From Marinobacter bohaiensis (GTDB lineage Bacteria > Pseudomonadota > Gammaproteobacteria > Pseudomonadales > Oleiphilaceae): 64,000 bases of DNA. The stretch's first letter is position 1, and each line of letters begins with the position of its first letter. Both the position numbers and the translations under genes were made by a program. Shown piece after piece: positions 1 to 7,339 of this stretch. The stretch is taken from contig NZ_QGEH01000001.1 of assembly GCF_003258515.1 (NCBI RefSeq), positions 1,984,001-2,048,000 on the forward strand. Reading direction: 5' to 3'. Below the pieces are notes generated by a model, which had not been told where the DNA came from, ran no database searches, and was given only the letters and a program-made list of their open reading frames with translations.

Positions 1-1
1 G

Positions 2-544
2 CTGCAGCGCTGCCTGTTCGATTTCCAGACCAGCATGAAGGCACTGGTGGAGAATTTCCCGGTCAAGGCGTTGCGCTGGCCGCTCAAGGTACTGGTGTTC
101 CCGACCGGTGCCCGCCTGAGTCCGCCGGACGACCGGTTGGGTGAGCGCGTGGCGCTGTCCATCGTGCGCGACGGTCCCATGCGTGAGCGTATCGTGCGCG
201 GTGTCTACCGGCCGGAGAAACAGAACGATCCGGTTGGACGCGTGCTGCACGCCTATCGTCTGGCCAACGAAACCCGCGACACCCGGGATCGCCTGAACGA
301 CGCCATCCGCAAGACCGATCCCGATGAGCTGCAGGATATCGAGATGCTCATGGCTCACCAGCGGGACGAGCTGGTGGATTGGGCAATCGACAAGAACTAC
401 GTGCGCGAAGACGAACGTGAGGCCCTGCTTGAAGCGCTGGGTGCCCTGTACGACGTCATCCGGGTCGATGCCTTCGACGGCGACGCTATCCGCTCCCTGG
501 CGGAGTGCGCTACCGGCAAGCTTCGGGAGATCGAGCGGCCCTGA
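2..544 (+). CDS. fadE: Acyl-CoA dehydrogenase FadE, C-terminal part (5' end outside window)
   Basis: The frame is open from base 2, so this is the 3' end of a gene that begins upstream; about 180 residues are visible. The sequence resembles the C-terminal DUF1974 region of FadE-type acyl-CoA dehydrogenases: a hydrophobic stretch ending in VLVFPTGARL, then a PPDDRLGERVA segment, then a long helical tail. In this family the FAD-dependent core, which oxidises acyl-CoA to enoyl-CoA in beta-oxidation, precedes this region and is not in the window. An acyl-CoA dehydrogenase also lies next to dnaX in Pseudomonas, which supports the call. An internal ATG at 35 is not the true start, because the frame continues to the window edge with family-like sequence. 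Confidence 0.8.
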   Translation: MQRCLFDFQTSMKALVENFPVKALRWPLKVLVFPTGARLSPPDDRLGERVALSIVRDGPMRERIVRGVYRPEKQNDPVGRVLHAYRLANETRDTRDRLNDAIRKTDPDELQDIEMLMAHQRDELVDWAIDKNYVREDEREALLEALGALYDVIRVDAFDGDAIRSLAECATGKLREIERP

Positions 545-590
545 TCCGTAGGCAACATTGCTTATCGGTAGGTCGGATAAAAAGCGGGCG

Positions 591-623
591 GATCGGCGGG
601 TTTCGTCGTAAACTCCGCCGATC
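591..623. repeat. Inverted repeat upstream of the hydroxylase gene
   Basis: GATCGGCGG at 591-599 is repeated in inverted form as CCGCCGATC at 615-623, with a 15-base spacer. It lies about 20 bases before the start codon at 642. No run of T follows, so it is not a standard terminator. It could be an operator or a leader hairpin; function is unproven. Confidence 0.4.
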
Positions 624-641
624 TACCGTGAGGAAACTGCC

Positions 642-1334
642 ATGTCCGAACTGCCGTTCGACGCCGCTGAAGCCAGGGATTTGCTGGCCGGCCGTCCACC
701 AGCCAACCTGGATCTGTGGCTGGATGACGTGGCCGGGCAGTTGGCTGAATTCGGCTGGACGTCCCAGTCATTGCTGCCGCACCTGTCGACCGAGACCCTG
801 TCGGCCTTGCGCCAGGAAGTGGAAACCCTCAATCGGACCGAGGCTCTCGACCGGGCTGGGGTGGGGCGGGGCAAGGATCACGCCCACGACCGTTCGGTGC
901 GGCGCGACCGCATCGCCTGGCTCAATGGCGAGACCGTCGCCCAGGGTGACCTGTGGCGCTTGCTGAATGCGCTCCAGCAGGGGCTCAACCAGCGTCTGTT
1001 CATTGGCTTGAAGCGATTCGAATGCCATTACGCCACCTACGGGGCGGGCGATTTCTATCGTCGTCACCTGGACAGCTTCCGTGGGCGTTCGTCGCGCATC
1101 GTCAGCCTGGTGCTGTACCTCAACGACGACTGGCGGCCGGAAGACGGCGGGCTGTTGCAGATTTACAACCGGGAAAACCCCAACGAGATCTGCGGCAGTG
1201 TCTTGCCTGAAGCCGGGCGCGTGGCGCTGTTCATGAGCGAGGATATTCCTCACGAAGTGCTGACCGCCCAGCGCACGCGGTACAGCATCGCCTGCTGGTT
1301 CCGGCGTGACCCGATCCAGGGCCTGGCACTGTAG
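642..1334 (+). CDS. 2-oxoglutarate/Fe(II)-dependent prolyl hydroxylase family protein
   Basis: This 230-residue protein has the double-stranded beta-helix signature of Fe(II)/2-oxoglutarate dioxygenases in its C-terminal half. The iron ligands appear to be H142 and D144 (RHLDSF) and H204 (IPHEV), and an arginine near 213 fits the 2-oxoglutarate carboxylate site. Family members couple 2-oxoglutarate decarboxylation to hydroxylation. The closest characterised bacterial relative I know is the Pseudomonas prolyl hydroxylase acting on elongation factor Tu; whether this protein shares that substrate is inference. The N-terminal 50 residues are not recognisable. The ATG follows a GAGGAAAC ribosome site and an inverted repeat. 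It is probably transcribed alone, between fadE and the SRP RNA. Confidence 0.8.
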   Translation: MSELPFDAAEARDLLAGRPPANLDLWLDDVAGQLAEFGWTSQSLLPHLSTETLSALRQEVETLNRTEALDRAGVGRGKDHAHDRSVRRDRIAWLNGETVAQGDLWRLLNALQQGLNQRLFIGLKRFECHYATYGAGDFYRRHLDSFRGRSSRIVSLVLYLNDDWRPEDGGLLQIYNRENPNEICGSVLPEAGRVALFMSEDIPHEVLTAQRTRYSIACWFRRDPIQGLAL

Positions 1335-1391
1335 ATTGGTGTCCGGTAGATCAGGGATTACGCGGCTGGGCCCGATTGCCTGAAAAAGTCG

Positions 1392-1420
1392 TTGATGCGC
1401 CCGAAGGGGCCTGATAACAT
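1392..1420 (+). promoter_or_regulatory. Candidate promoter for the 4.5S RNA
   Basis: A TTGATG hexamer at 1392-1397 and a TAACAT hexamer at 1415-1420 are separated by 17 bases. A GC-rich discriminator follows, as is common for stable RNA genes. The pair lies about 40 bases ahead of the recognisable SRP RNA. The assignment is by eye; the -10 element matches only four of six consensus bases. Confidence 0.4.
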
Positions 1421-1456
1421 GCGCGCCGCATCTGAGGGGAACACCCCCGGATCGAT

Positions 1457-1571
1457 ATGGTGGCTCCGCTGGTGCCTCCGCAACGATAAACCGTGAACCC
1501 GGTCAGGCCCGGAAGGGAGCAGCCGCAGCGGTGGACTTGTGTGCCGGAGTGTCGCTGGTGGAGCCACCCCC
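1457..1571 (+). ncRNA. ffs: 4.5S RNA, the signal recognition particle RNA
   Basis: The RNA pairs with the Ffh protein in the signal recognition particle, which targets nascent membrane proteins to the inner membrane. GGTGGCTCC at 1459-1467 pairs with GGAGCCACC at 1560-1568 to close a long hairpin of about 110 nucleotides, the usual size for a short bacterial SRP RNA. The Ffh-binding tip is conserved around 1502-1523 (GGTCAGGCCC, GGAAGGGAGCAGC). A pyrimidine-rich run with TTTT follows at about 1573 and may end transcription. Position just before dnaX matches Pseudomonas. Exact ends are estimates. Confidence 0.93.
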
Positions 1572-1754
1572 AGTTTTCCTCCCCTGTTTCTCCTATTCCT
1601 GATGTATCCAGCGTGCTTGCGATGGTCGATTCGTTGTGCCTGATCGCGCGGTTTCATGCGTGTCATCAGCGGCTTTGGCGCGCCGGCGTTCCTTCTTATC
1701 AAGGGCTGTCCATGCTATCGTTAAGCCCGATTTAAACCGGACGTGACGCATTCG

Positions 1755-3896
1755 ATGAGCTATCAGGTTCTGGCCCGGAAATGGCGGCCAAAAACGTTTC
1801 AGGACATGGTGGGCCAGGAGCACGTGCTCAAGGCACTGGTGCACGCACTGGACCACGAACGGCTGCACCATGCCTATCTTTTCACGGGTACGCGGGGTGT
1901 GGGCAAGACCACCATCGGTCGCCTGCTGGCGCGCTGCCTGAACTGCGAAACCGGAATCACCTCATCGCCCTGTGGCGAGTGCAACACCTGCCAGGAAATC
2001 CTCGGCGGGCGCTTCGTCGACCTGATCGAGATCGACGCCGCCTCCCGTACCAAAGTGGAGGACATGCGCGAGCTGCTGGACAACGTCCAGTACGCGCCGA
2101 CACGCGGCCGCTTCAAGATCTACCTGATCGACGAAGTGCACATGCTCTCCAACTCCAGTTTCAACGCGCTGCTGAAGACGCTGGAAGAGCCGCCCGATCA
2201 CGTCAAGTTCCTGTTCGCCACCACCGATCCGCAGAAACTGCCGGTGACGATCCTGTCGCGCTGCCTGCAGTTCAATCTCAAGCGGATGACGCCGGAGCAC
2301 ATCGTCAGCCATTTGCACCACGTGCTCGAACAGGAGCAGATCCCGTTCGAGGATCCGGCCCTGTGGCTGCTGGCCCGCGCTGCGGACGGCAGCATGCGGG
2401 ACGCCCTGAGTCTGACGGACCAGGCCATCGCCTTTGGCAACCAGAAGCTGGCGGCGAGCGATGTCAGTGCCATGCTGGGCACCATCGACCAGCGCGACAT
2501 CCAGAAGATCGTGGGCGCCCTGGTCAAGGGTGACGGCCCGGCCATGCTCACCGAGGTGAACCGGATCGCCGAATTCTCGCCGGACTATGCGGTGATCCTC
2601 AGCGATCTCCTGTCCCTGTTCCATCGGGTGACGCTGGAGCAGGTGGTGCCGGGCAGCGCCGACAACGCCATGGGCGACGCGGACCAGGTCAAATCCATCG
2701 CCCGTGAAGTCAGCGCCGAGGATGCCCAGCTTTTCTATCAGGCCGCGCTGATCGGCCGCAAAGACCTGACCATCACGCCGGACGCCCGTATGGGCTTTGA
2801 AATGGCGCTGTTGCGGATGCTCACCTTCCGCCCCGGTAGCGAGCGGCGCGATCCGCCGACCATCCGCTCGCAGGGCCAGGGTGCCTCGGACGAGCGCAGC
2901 GGCGCCCAGGAAGACTCCGAACCCGCGCCTGCGCCGGCGGCACCAGAACCGGTACCCCAGCCCTCTGTACCCGAATCCGCTGCACCCGAGCCGGCGAGTC
3001 CGCGCCAGGAGGCCCCGGCACCACCGGCTGACAACGCGGGGGCGTCACAGCCGGAACCGGCCCCGACACCGGAGCCGCAAGCGGCAGCGCCCGCGGCCGG
3101 CGAAGGGCACTCGGCCGGTGAAGCGCCCGCAGCCGGTGAAACGCCGGCGGCCGATGAAGATGAAAAGGAGCCTGAGCGGGGCGATCCGGCTCCAACTCAG
3201 GCACAGGCGGATGCGCCTGCGCCTCAGCCGACTCCCGAGCCTCAGCCGCAGAGCGGCCCCGAGGACGTTCCGCTGAGCGCCTATGATGATCCGTCGCTGA
3301 CCTCAGGCGATTACGACGAGTCGATGTCCGTGGACGCGGCGCCACCGGCGTCCAATGAATCTGAGGCGCCTCCTGAGCCTAAGGCGACCCCGATGCCGGA
3401 GCCGGGTCCCGAGCCTGCGCCAGCTGCGGCCGAACCTGCCAGGCTAACTGCGACGGCGGCCATCGAAGCTGGTGATGCCGCCGCCGCGAACGAGGAAACG
3501 CGGGCGAGCGTCGACCCGGCCGAGTTTGAATGGCAGCGGGATTTCCGGGTGCTGGGACTGTCCGGCATGGCCGGCAACCTGGCCAGTCAGGCGGCGTTCC
3601 GGCGCGAGGGCGCCAGCGTCGTGTTGACCCTGGATTCCGGTCATGCGCGTCTGCTGACTGAGCGTCATCGGGAACGCATCGGTGAGGCGCTGAACGCGTT
3701 TTTCGGCGAGTCGCTCAAGCTGACGGTCGAGGAAGGGGAGTCCGGCCCGGAAACGCCGGCGGCTTTCGCCGAGCGCGCCCGGGTGGCCCGGCAGCAGGCC
3801 GCCGAGGCGTCCATTGCCGAGGACCCGATCGTACAGAATATTGTGCAGCGCTTTGACGGCACGATTGTCGAAGGCAGCATCGAACCCGTGAAATAG
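1755..3896 (+). CDS. dnaX: DNA polymerase III subunit tau (clamp loader)
   Basis: DnaX is the ATPase of the clamp loader; its tau form also links polymerase cores and the DnaB helicase. The 713-residue product starts with the family N-terminus MSYQVLARKWRP; a GTG at 1743 in the same frame would add four residues and is less likely. Visible features are Walker A GTRGVGKT near residue 45, a four-cysteine zinc module from about residue 60 to 80, and the DEVHM Walker B motif. Residues about 365-590 form a proline-, alanine- and glutamate-rich linker, longer than in E. coli. A tau-type C-terminal domain begins near residue 595 (EFEWQRDF). I saw no slippery A AAA AAG heptamer, so a frameshifted gamma form is not predicted. 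ybaB and recR follow. Confidence 0.96.
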   Translation: MSYQVLARKWRPKTFQDMVGQEHVLKALVHALDHERLHHAYLFTGTRGVGKTTIGRLLARCLNCETGITSSPCGECNTCQEILGGRFVDLIEIDAASRTKVEDMRELLDNVQYAPTRGRFKIYLIDEVHMLSNSSFNALLKTLEEPPDHVKFLFATTDPQKLPVTILSRCLQFNLKRMTPEHIVSHLHHVLEQEQIPFEDPALWLLARAADGSMRDALSLTDQAIAFGNQKLAASDVSAMLGTIDQRDIQKIVGALVKGDGPAMLTEVNRIAEFSPDYAVILSDLLSLFHRVTLEQVVPGSADNAMGDADQVKSIAREVSAEDAQLFYQAALIGRKDLTITPDARMGFEMALLRMLTFRPGSERRDPPTIRSQGQGASDERSGAQEDSEPAPAPAAPEPVPQPSVPESAAPEPASPRQEAPAPPADNAGASQPEPAPTPEPQAAAPAAGEGHSAGEAPAAGETPAADEDEKEPERGDPAPTQAQADAPAPQPTPEPQPQSGPEDVPLSAYDDPSLTSGDYDESMSVDAAPPASNESEAPPEPKATPMPEPGPEPAPAAAEPARLTATAAIEAGDAAAANEETRASVDPAEFEWQRDFRVLGLSGMAGNLASQAAFRREGASVVLTLDSGHARLLTERHRERIGEALNAFFGESLKLTVEEGESGPETPAAFAERARVARQQAAEASIAEDPIVQNIVQRFDGTIVEGSIEPVK

Positions 3897-4001
3897 GCGT
3901 GTGTCTAAGGAGCTGTACCGCGGCTCCGGGTTGAAATCGGCGCCTTCATGCCGCATTCAATCCATCAGCACCGGAAACATTCGAAGACCGAGGTATCTGT
4001 C

Positions 4002-4325
4002 ATGATGAAAGGTATGGGCGACCTGATGAAACAGGCCCAGCAGATGCAGGAAGAGTTCAAGCGCATGCAGGAAGAGGCCGCCAAGGCCGAGGTGACCGGC
4101 GAAGCCGGCGCGGGCCTGATCAAGGTGACCATGACCGGTCGCCACGACGTGCGCAAGGTGGACATCGACCCGTCCCTGCTGTCGGAAGACAAGGAAATCC
4201 TGGAAGACCTGCTGGCGGCCGCCGTCAACGACGCGGTGCGCCGTGTCGAGGAAAGCCAGAAGGAACGCATGTCCGGCATGGCGTCGGAAATGGGCATGCC
4301 GCCCGGATTCAAGATGCCGTTCTGA
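4002..4325 (+). CDS. ybaB: YbaB/EbfC family nucleoid-associated protein
   Basis: The 107-residue product is a small DNA-binding protein of the YbaB/EbfC family, which forms dimers and associates with the nucleoid; its exact role is unsettled. The sequence has the family pattern: a methionine- and glutamine-rich N-terminal helix ([12 protein letters not shown]), a central beta region ([20 protein letters not shown]) and a methionine-rich tail ending in GFKMPF. The start at 4002 is chosen because GAGG lies about 10 bases upstream and family members begin MMKGGM-like; the frame opens earlier at 3948 without support. It sits between dnaX and recR, the standard order, probably as one transcription unit. 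Confidence 0.95.
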   Translation: MMKGMGDLMKQAQQMQEEFKRMQEEAAKAEVTGEAGAGLIKVTMTGRHDVRKVDIDPSLLSEDKEILEDLLAAAVNDAVRRVEESQKERMSGMASEMGMPPGFKMPF

Positions 4326-4355
4326 GGCGCACGGACTCCATCCTGAGGAACTGTA

Positions 4356-4958
4356 ATGGCATTTAGTCCCCTGGTTGACGAGCTGGTCGAGTCCCTGCGC
4401 TGTTTGCCCGGCGTGGGCCAGAAGACGGCTCAGCGTATGGCCTTCCATCTGCTGGAACGTGGCCGCGACGGTGGCGAGCGGCTGGCGGGCGCGCTGCAGA
4501 ACGCCATGAGCGGCGTGCGCCGCTGCGAATCCTGCCAGAATTTCGCCGATACCGAGCTTTGCAACCTGTGCGCCAATGAAAAGCGCCGCACCGGCACCCT
4601 CTGCGTGGTAGAGAGCCCATCCGACCTGCTAGCCATTGAGCAGGCCGGTTACTACGAAGGCAGCTACTTCGTGCTGATGGGCCACCTGTCGCCGATCGAT
4701 GGCATCGGGCCGGAAGAGATCGGCATCGAGCGCCTGCTGCGCCGCATTCGCGACGAGGGCGTCAAGGAGCTGATCCTGGCCACCAATCCCACCGTCGAGG
4801 GTGAGGCCACCGCGCACTACATCGCCGACCGGCTGGACGGCCAGGACGTGCTTATCACCCGGCTCGCCCATGGTATCCCGGTCGGTGGCGAACTGGGTTA
4901 CGTCGACGGCTTCACCCTGGGTCATGCCTTCCGCGGGCGCAAACCCCTGGCGGAATGA
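4356..4958 (+). CDS. recR: Recombination mediator protein RecR
   Basis: RecR acts with RecO and RecF to load RecA on SSB-coated single-stranded DNA at gaps. The 200-residue length is normal. An N-terminal helix-hairpin-helix region ([14 protein letters not shown]) is followed by a four-cysteine zinc finger (C57, C60, C69, C72) and a Toprim domain with the VVESPSD motif. The C-terminal Walker-like segment [16 protein letters not shown] is also present. TGAGGAAC precedes the ATG at a good distance. It follows ybaB by 30 bases and is probably cotranscribed with dnaX-ybaB. Confidence 0.97.
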   Translation: MAFSPLVDELVESLRCLPGVGQKTAQRMAFHLLERGRDGGERLAGALQNAMSGVRRCESCQNFADTELCNLCANEKRRTGTLCVVESPSDLLAIEQAGYYEGSYFVLMGHLSPIDGIGPEEIGIERLLRRIRDEGVKELILATNPTVEGEATAHYIADRLDGQDVLITRLAHGIPVGGELGYVDGFTLGHAFRGRKPLAE

Positions 4959-5007
4959 CCCCGCGGTCCTTCATGTCTTTGCCTACCCAATCCGATAAGG
5001 ATGTCCC

Positions 5008-6147
5008 ATGACCCAAGCAAGCCATGTACGCTGGATCGAATCGCCGGCGGAGCTGGACCAATGGCTGGCGGCCTCGCCGGACCAGCCGCTGTCCCTGGAT
5101 ACCGAATTCGAACGGGTCAGCACCTTTTTTCCCATACCCGGGCTGATCCAGGTCGGGCTTAGCGACGATCTGCGCCTGGTCGAGCCGTCGGTTGCCGAGG
5201 CGGCGTCCGGTTTCCGCGCCTGCATTGGCGATGATCAGCGCCCGAAGTTGCTTTACGCCATGAGCGAGGACCTGGAGCTGTTCCGTCACTGGCTCGACCT
5301 GGAGCCGCAGGGCGTGCTCGATCTGCAGCTGGCCTGCGCGCTTGCGGGGCTCGGTTTTTCCGTGGGCTACGCCAAGCTGGTGGAGCAGCTGTTCGATGTG
5401 GCGATCGACAAGTCCGCCACACGCTCCGACTGGCTGGCGCGCCCGCTGAGCGAGGCTCAGTGCGCCTATGCGCTGGAGGACATCCGCTACCTGGCGCCGA
5501 TGTACGAACAGCTGCGCGAACGCCTGGAAGCCCGCGATCTGTATCAGGCGTGGCGGGAGGAAAGTGCCCGTTTCGCCGCCGACCTGTCCGCCCAGACCGA
5601 GCCCACCGACTACTACCTGCGCATTCGCGGTGGCTGGCACCTGAAAGCCCAACAGCAGGCCGTCCTGCGCGAGCTGGCGAACTGGCGGGAAGCGGAGTGC
5701 CGTCGCCGCGACCGTCCGCGCAACCGGGTTTTGTCCGATAACCTGCTGATTCGCGTCGCGGAGCGCATGCCCACCAGCAAGGGTGGCCTGGCGGCCGTCG
5801 AGGAAATGCCCCCGGTGGTGGTTCGCCGTTACGGCGACACCCTGCTGAACCTGGTGGAGCAGGGCAGGTCCGCCGATGCAATTGCTGATAGAATTGAACC
5901 GCCCCTGACCCGGGACGAGCAGGGCCTGCTCAAGCAGGTCAAACGCCTGATGCGGGGGGTGGCGGAGGCGCGATCCGTGCCGATTGAGCTGCTGGCGCCG
6001 CGTCGCCGTATCGAGGCCTGCATCCGCCGCTGGCACCCGGACGACGAGGCCGCCCGCTTCTTCCTGGAGGGCTGGCGCGGCGAGTTGCTGGCGCCGGTCC
6101 TGGATGAAGTTTCGACCGTACTAGAATCAAGAGCACAGGAATCATGA
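5008..6147 (+). CDS. rnd: Ribonuclease D
   Basis: RNase D is a 3'-to-5' exoribonuclease that trims tRNA precursors and other structured RNAs. The 379-residue product has the DEDDy exonuclease motifs: D31 and E33 (LDTEFER), D88 (MSEDLELF), and Y154 with D158 (YALEDIRYL). The C-terminal half carries HRDC-type helical domains, first visible around residues 205-290. A short intergenic of 49 bases separates it from recR. Its stop codon overlaps the ATG of ycgL by four bases, so the two are translationally coupled. Confidence 0.95.
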   Translation: MTQASHVRWIESPAELDQWLAASPDQPLSLDTEFERVSTFFPIPGLIQVGLSDDLRLVEPSVAEAASGFRACIGDDQRPKLLYAMSEDLELFRHWLDLEPQGVLDLQLACALAGLGFSVGYAKLVEQLFDVAIDKSATRSDWLARPLSEAQCAYALEDIRYLAPMYEQLRERLEARDLYQAWREESARFAADLSAQTEPTDYYLRIRGGWHLKAQQQAVLRELANWREAECRRRDRPRNRVLSDNLLIRVAERMPTSKGGLAAVEEMPPVVVRRYGDTLLNLVEQGRSADAIADRIEPPLTRDEQGLLKQVKRLMRGVAEARSVPIELLAPRRRIEACIRRWHPDDEAARFFLEGWRGELLAPVLDEVSTVLESRAQES

Positions 6148-6428
6148 CACGAGAGTTTGTATCGGTGTTCGCCAGCACCCGCAAGCAGGACACTTACCTG
6201 TACGTCCGGCGCGGTCAGGTCTGGGATGACTTGCCCGAACCCCTGCGGGAGATTTTTGGCGTTCCCCGGCACGCCATGGACCTGATCATGACGCCGGAGC
6301 GCAAGCTGGCCCGCACCTCCGGCGCGGAAGTACTCAAGGCCATCGAAGACAAGGATTTCTTCCTGCAGATGCCGGAAGAGCAGGACGCGTACATCGTTGA
6401 GTTCAAGCAGCAACTGAAGAAAGCGTAA
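6144..6428 (+). CDS. ycgL: YcgL domain protein
   Basis: This 94-residue protein belongs to the YcgL family, common downstream of rnd in gammaproteobacteria. It shows family features such as VFASTRKQDTYLYV near the N-terminus, LREIFG in the middle, and LARTSGAEVLKAIEDKDFFLQMP. The family has a solved small alpha/beta fold but no settled biochemical role. It starts inside the end of rnd by a four-base ATGA overlap and its own stop overlaps the start of ycgN by one base, so the three are one transcription unit. A link to RNA metabolism is only suggested by the neighbour. Confidence 0.9.
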   Translation: MTREFVSVFASTRKQDTYLYVRRGQVWDDLPEPLREIFGVPRHAMDLIMTPERKLARTSGAEVLKAIEDKDFFLQMPEEQDAYIVEFKQQLKKA

Positions 6429-6874
6429 TGATCGCCGCGATTCCTTTCTGGCAACGTAAGCGTTTCGACGAAATGTCGCGCAACGAGTGGGAATCGCTTT
6501 GCGACGGCTGCGGCAAGTGCTGTCTGACCAAGCTGGAAGACGCCGATACCGGTGATGTCTACTATACCGATCTGGCGTGCCAGTATATGGACGGCGATAC
6601 CTGTCAGTGCACCGTCTACAGTGAACGTCAGGCGAAAGAACCGGACTGCATCGTGCTGACACCGGAGTCGGTATCGTCCTTTCACTGGCTGCCGCAAACC
6701 TGCGCCTACCGCCTGCTGGCGGAAGACAAGCCACTGCCGGACTGGCACCCGCTGGTTTCCGGCGACCCGGATTCGGTACACCGGGCGCAGGTGTCGGTGC
6801 GACAGCGTACGGTTTCCAACGCAGCCGTCGATGAGGACGACTGGGAAGAACACATCATTCATTGGGTACTTTAA
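6428..6874 (+). CDS. ycgN: YcgN family cysteine-cluster protein (UPF0260)
   Basis: The 148-residue product has a cluster of cysteines typical of the YkgJ/YcgN class, thought to bind zinc or iron. CDGCGKCC near residues 28-35 is followed by further cysteines at about residues 54, 61, 63, 76 and 97. Length and motifs match UPF0260 proteins. The ATG overlaps the ycgL stop. No reaction is established for the family. The next gene begins immediately after its stop, which extends the operon. Confidence 0.9.
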   Translation: MIAAIPFWQRKRFDEMSRNEWESLCDGCGKCCLTKLEDADTGDVYYTDLACQYMDGDTCQCTVYSERQAKEPDCIVLTPESVSSFHWLPQTCAYRLLAEDKPLPDWHPLVSGDPDSVHRAQVSVRQRTVSNAAVDEDDWEEHIIHWVL

Positions 6875-7243
6875 GTGATTGAACAACCGATCGGAGTGGA
6901 TGCACAGGCCCAGGCGGCCTACGTCATTTTCTGGGCCGTGTACGCGGTCGGATTCCTGATTTTTCTCTATCTCATGGGGCGAGGCCTGAAGCGCCTGCCG
7001 GTCTATGGCGTGCGCACGCTGATCCTGGCCTGCCTGGCGGTGCTGCTGCTGACGCCGGTGCAGTCCCCGGAAGTGGTCAACTGGTGGATCCCCGCCTGGC
7101 TCCATGGCGGCTACGAGTCGATCCTGGGCAATGCCGCCGAGGCGACCCGGGCGTTCTCCAACATGACGTTGGTGGCGGCCGGCGTGTTCGTGATCTGGAT
7201 TCTCGACCTGGTCCGAGTGCGCATCTGGCGGCGCGAGGCCTGA
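6875..7243 (+). CDS. Conserved small integral membrane protein of unknown function
   Basis: The 122-residue product starts with GTG directly after the ycgN stop. I see three hydrophobic segments: about 17-37 (FWAVYAVGFLIFLYLMG), about 46-62 (LILACLAVLLLTP) and about 97-115 (MTLVAAGVFVIWILDLV). A tryptophan-rich loop (VNWWIPAWLHGGYE) between the second and third segments probably lies in the periplasm. No enzymatic motif is visible. It lies 96 bases before the large VWA gene. Three membrane spans next to a membrane-anchored VWA protein make it a possible partner, but this is inference. Confidence 0.75.
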   Translation: MIEQPIGVDAQAQAAYVIFWAVYAVGFLIFLYLMGRGLKRLPVYGVRTLILACLAVLLLTPVQSPEVVNWWIPAWLHGGYESILGNAAEATRAFSNMTLVAAGVFVIWILDLVRVRIWRREA

Positions 7244-7339
7244 TCGTTGTCCGGCCAGCGTCGTTGTGGTCTTTTCTGACGCCATGGGGATAGGCTAACC
7301 TGCGTCGATCCGTTTTCAGACACGACAGATAGCCCAATT

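Noticed and set aside
3150-3180. A-rich GATGAAAAGGAGCC in dnaX as a frameshift site for a gamma subunit
   Set aside because: It does not have the A AAA AAG slippery pattern in the reading frame and lacks the flanking hairpin expected from E. coli.
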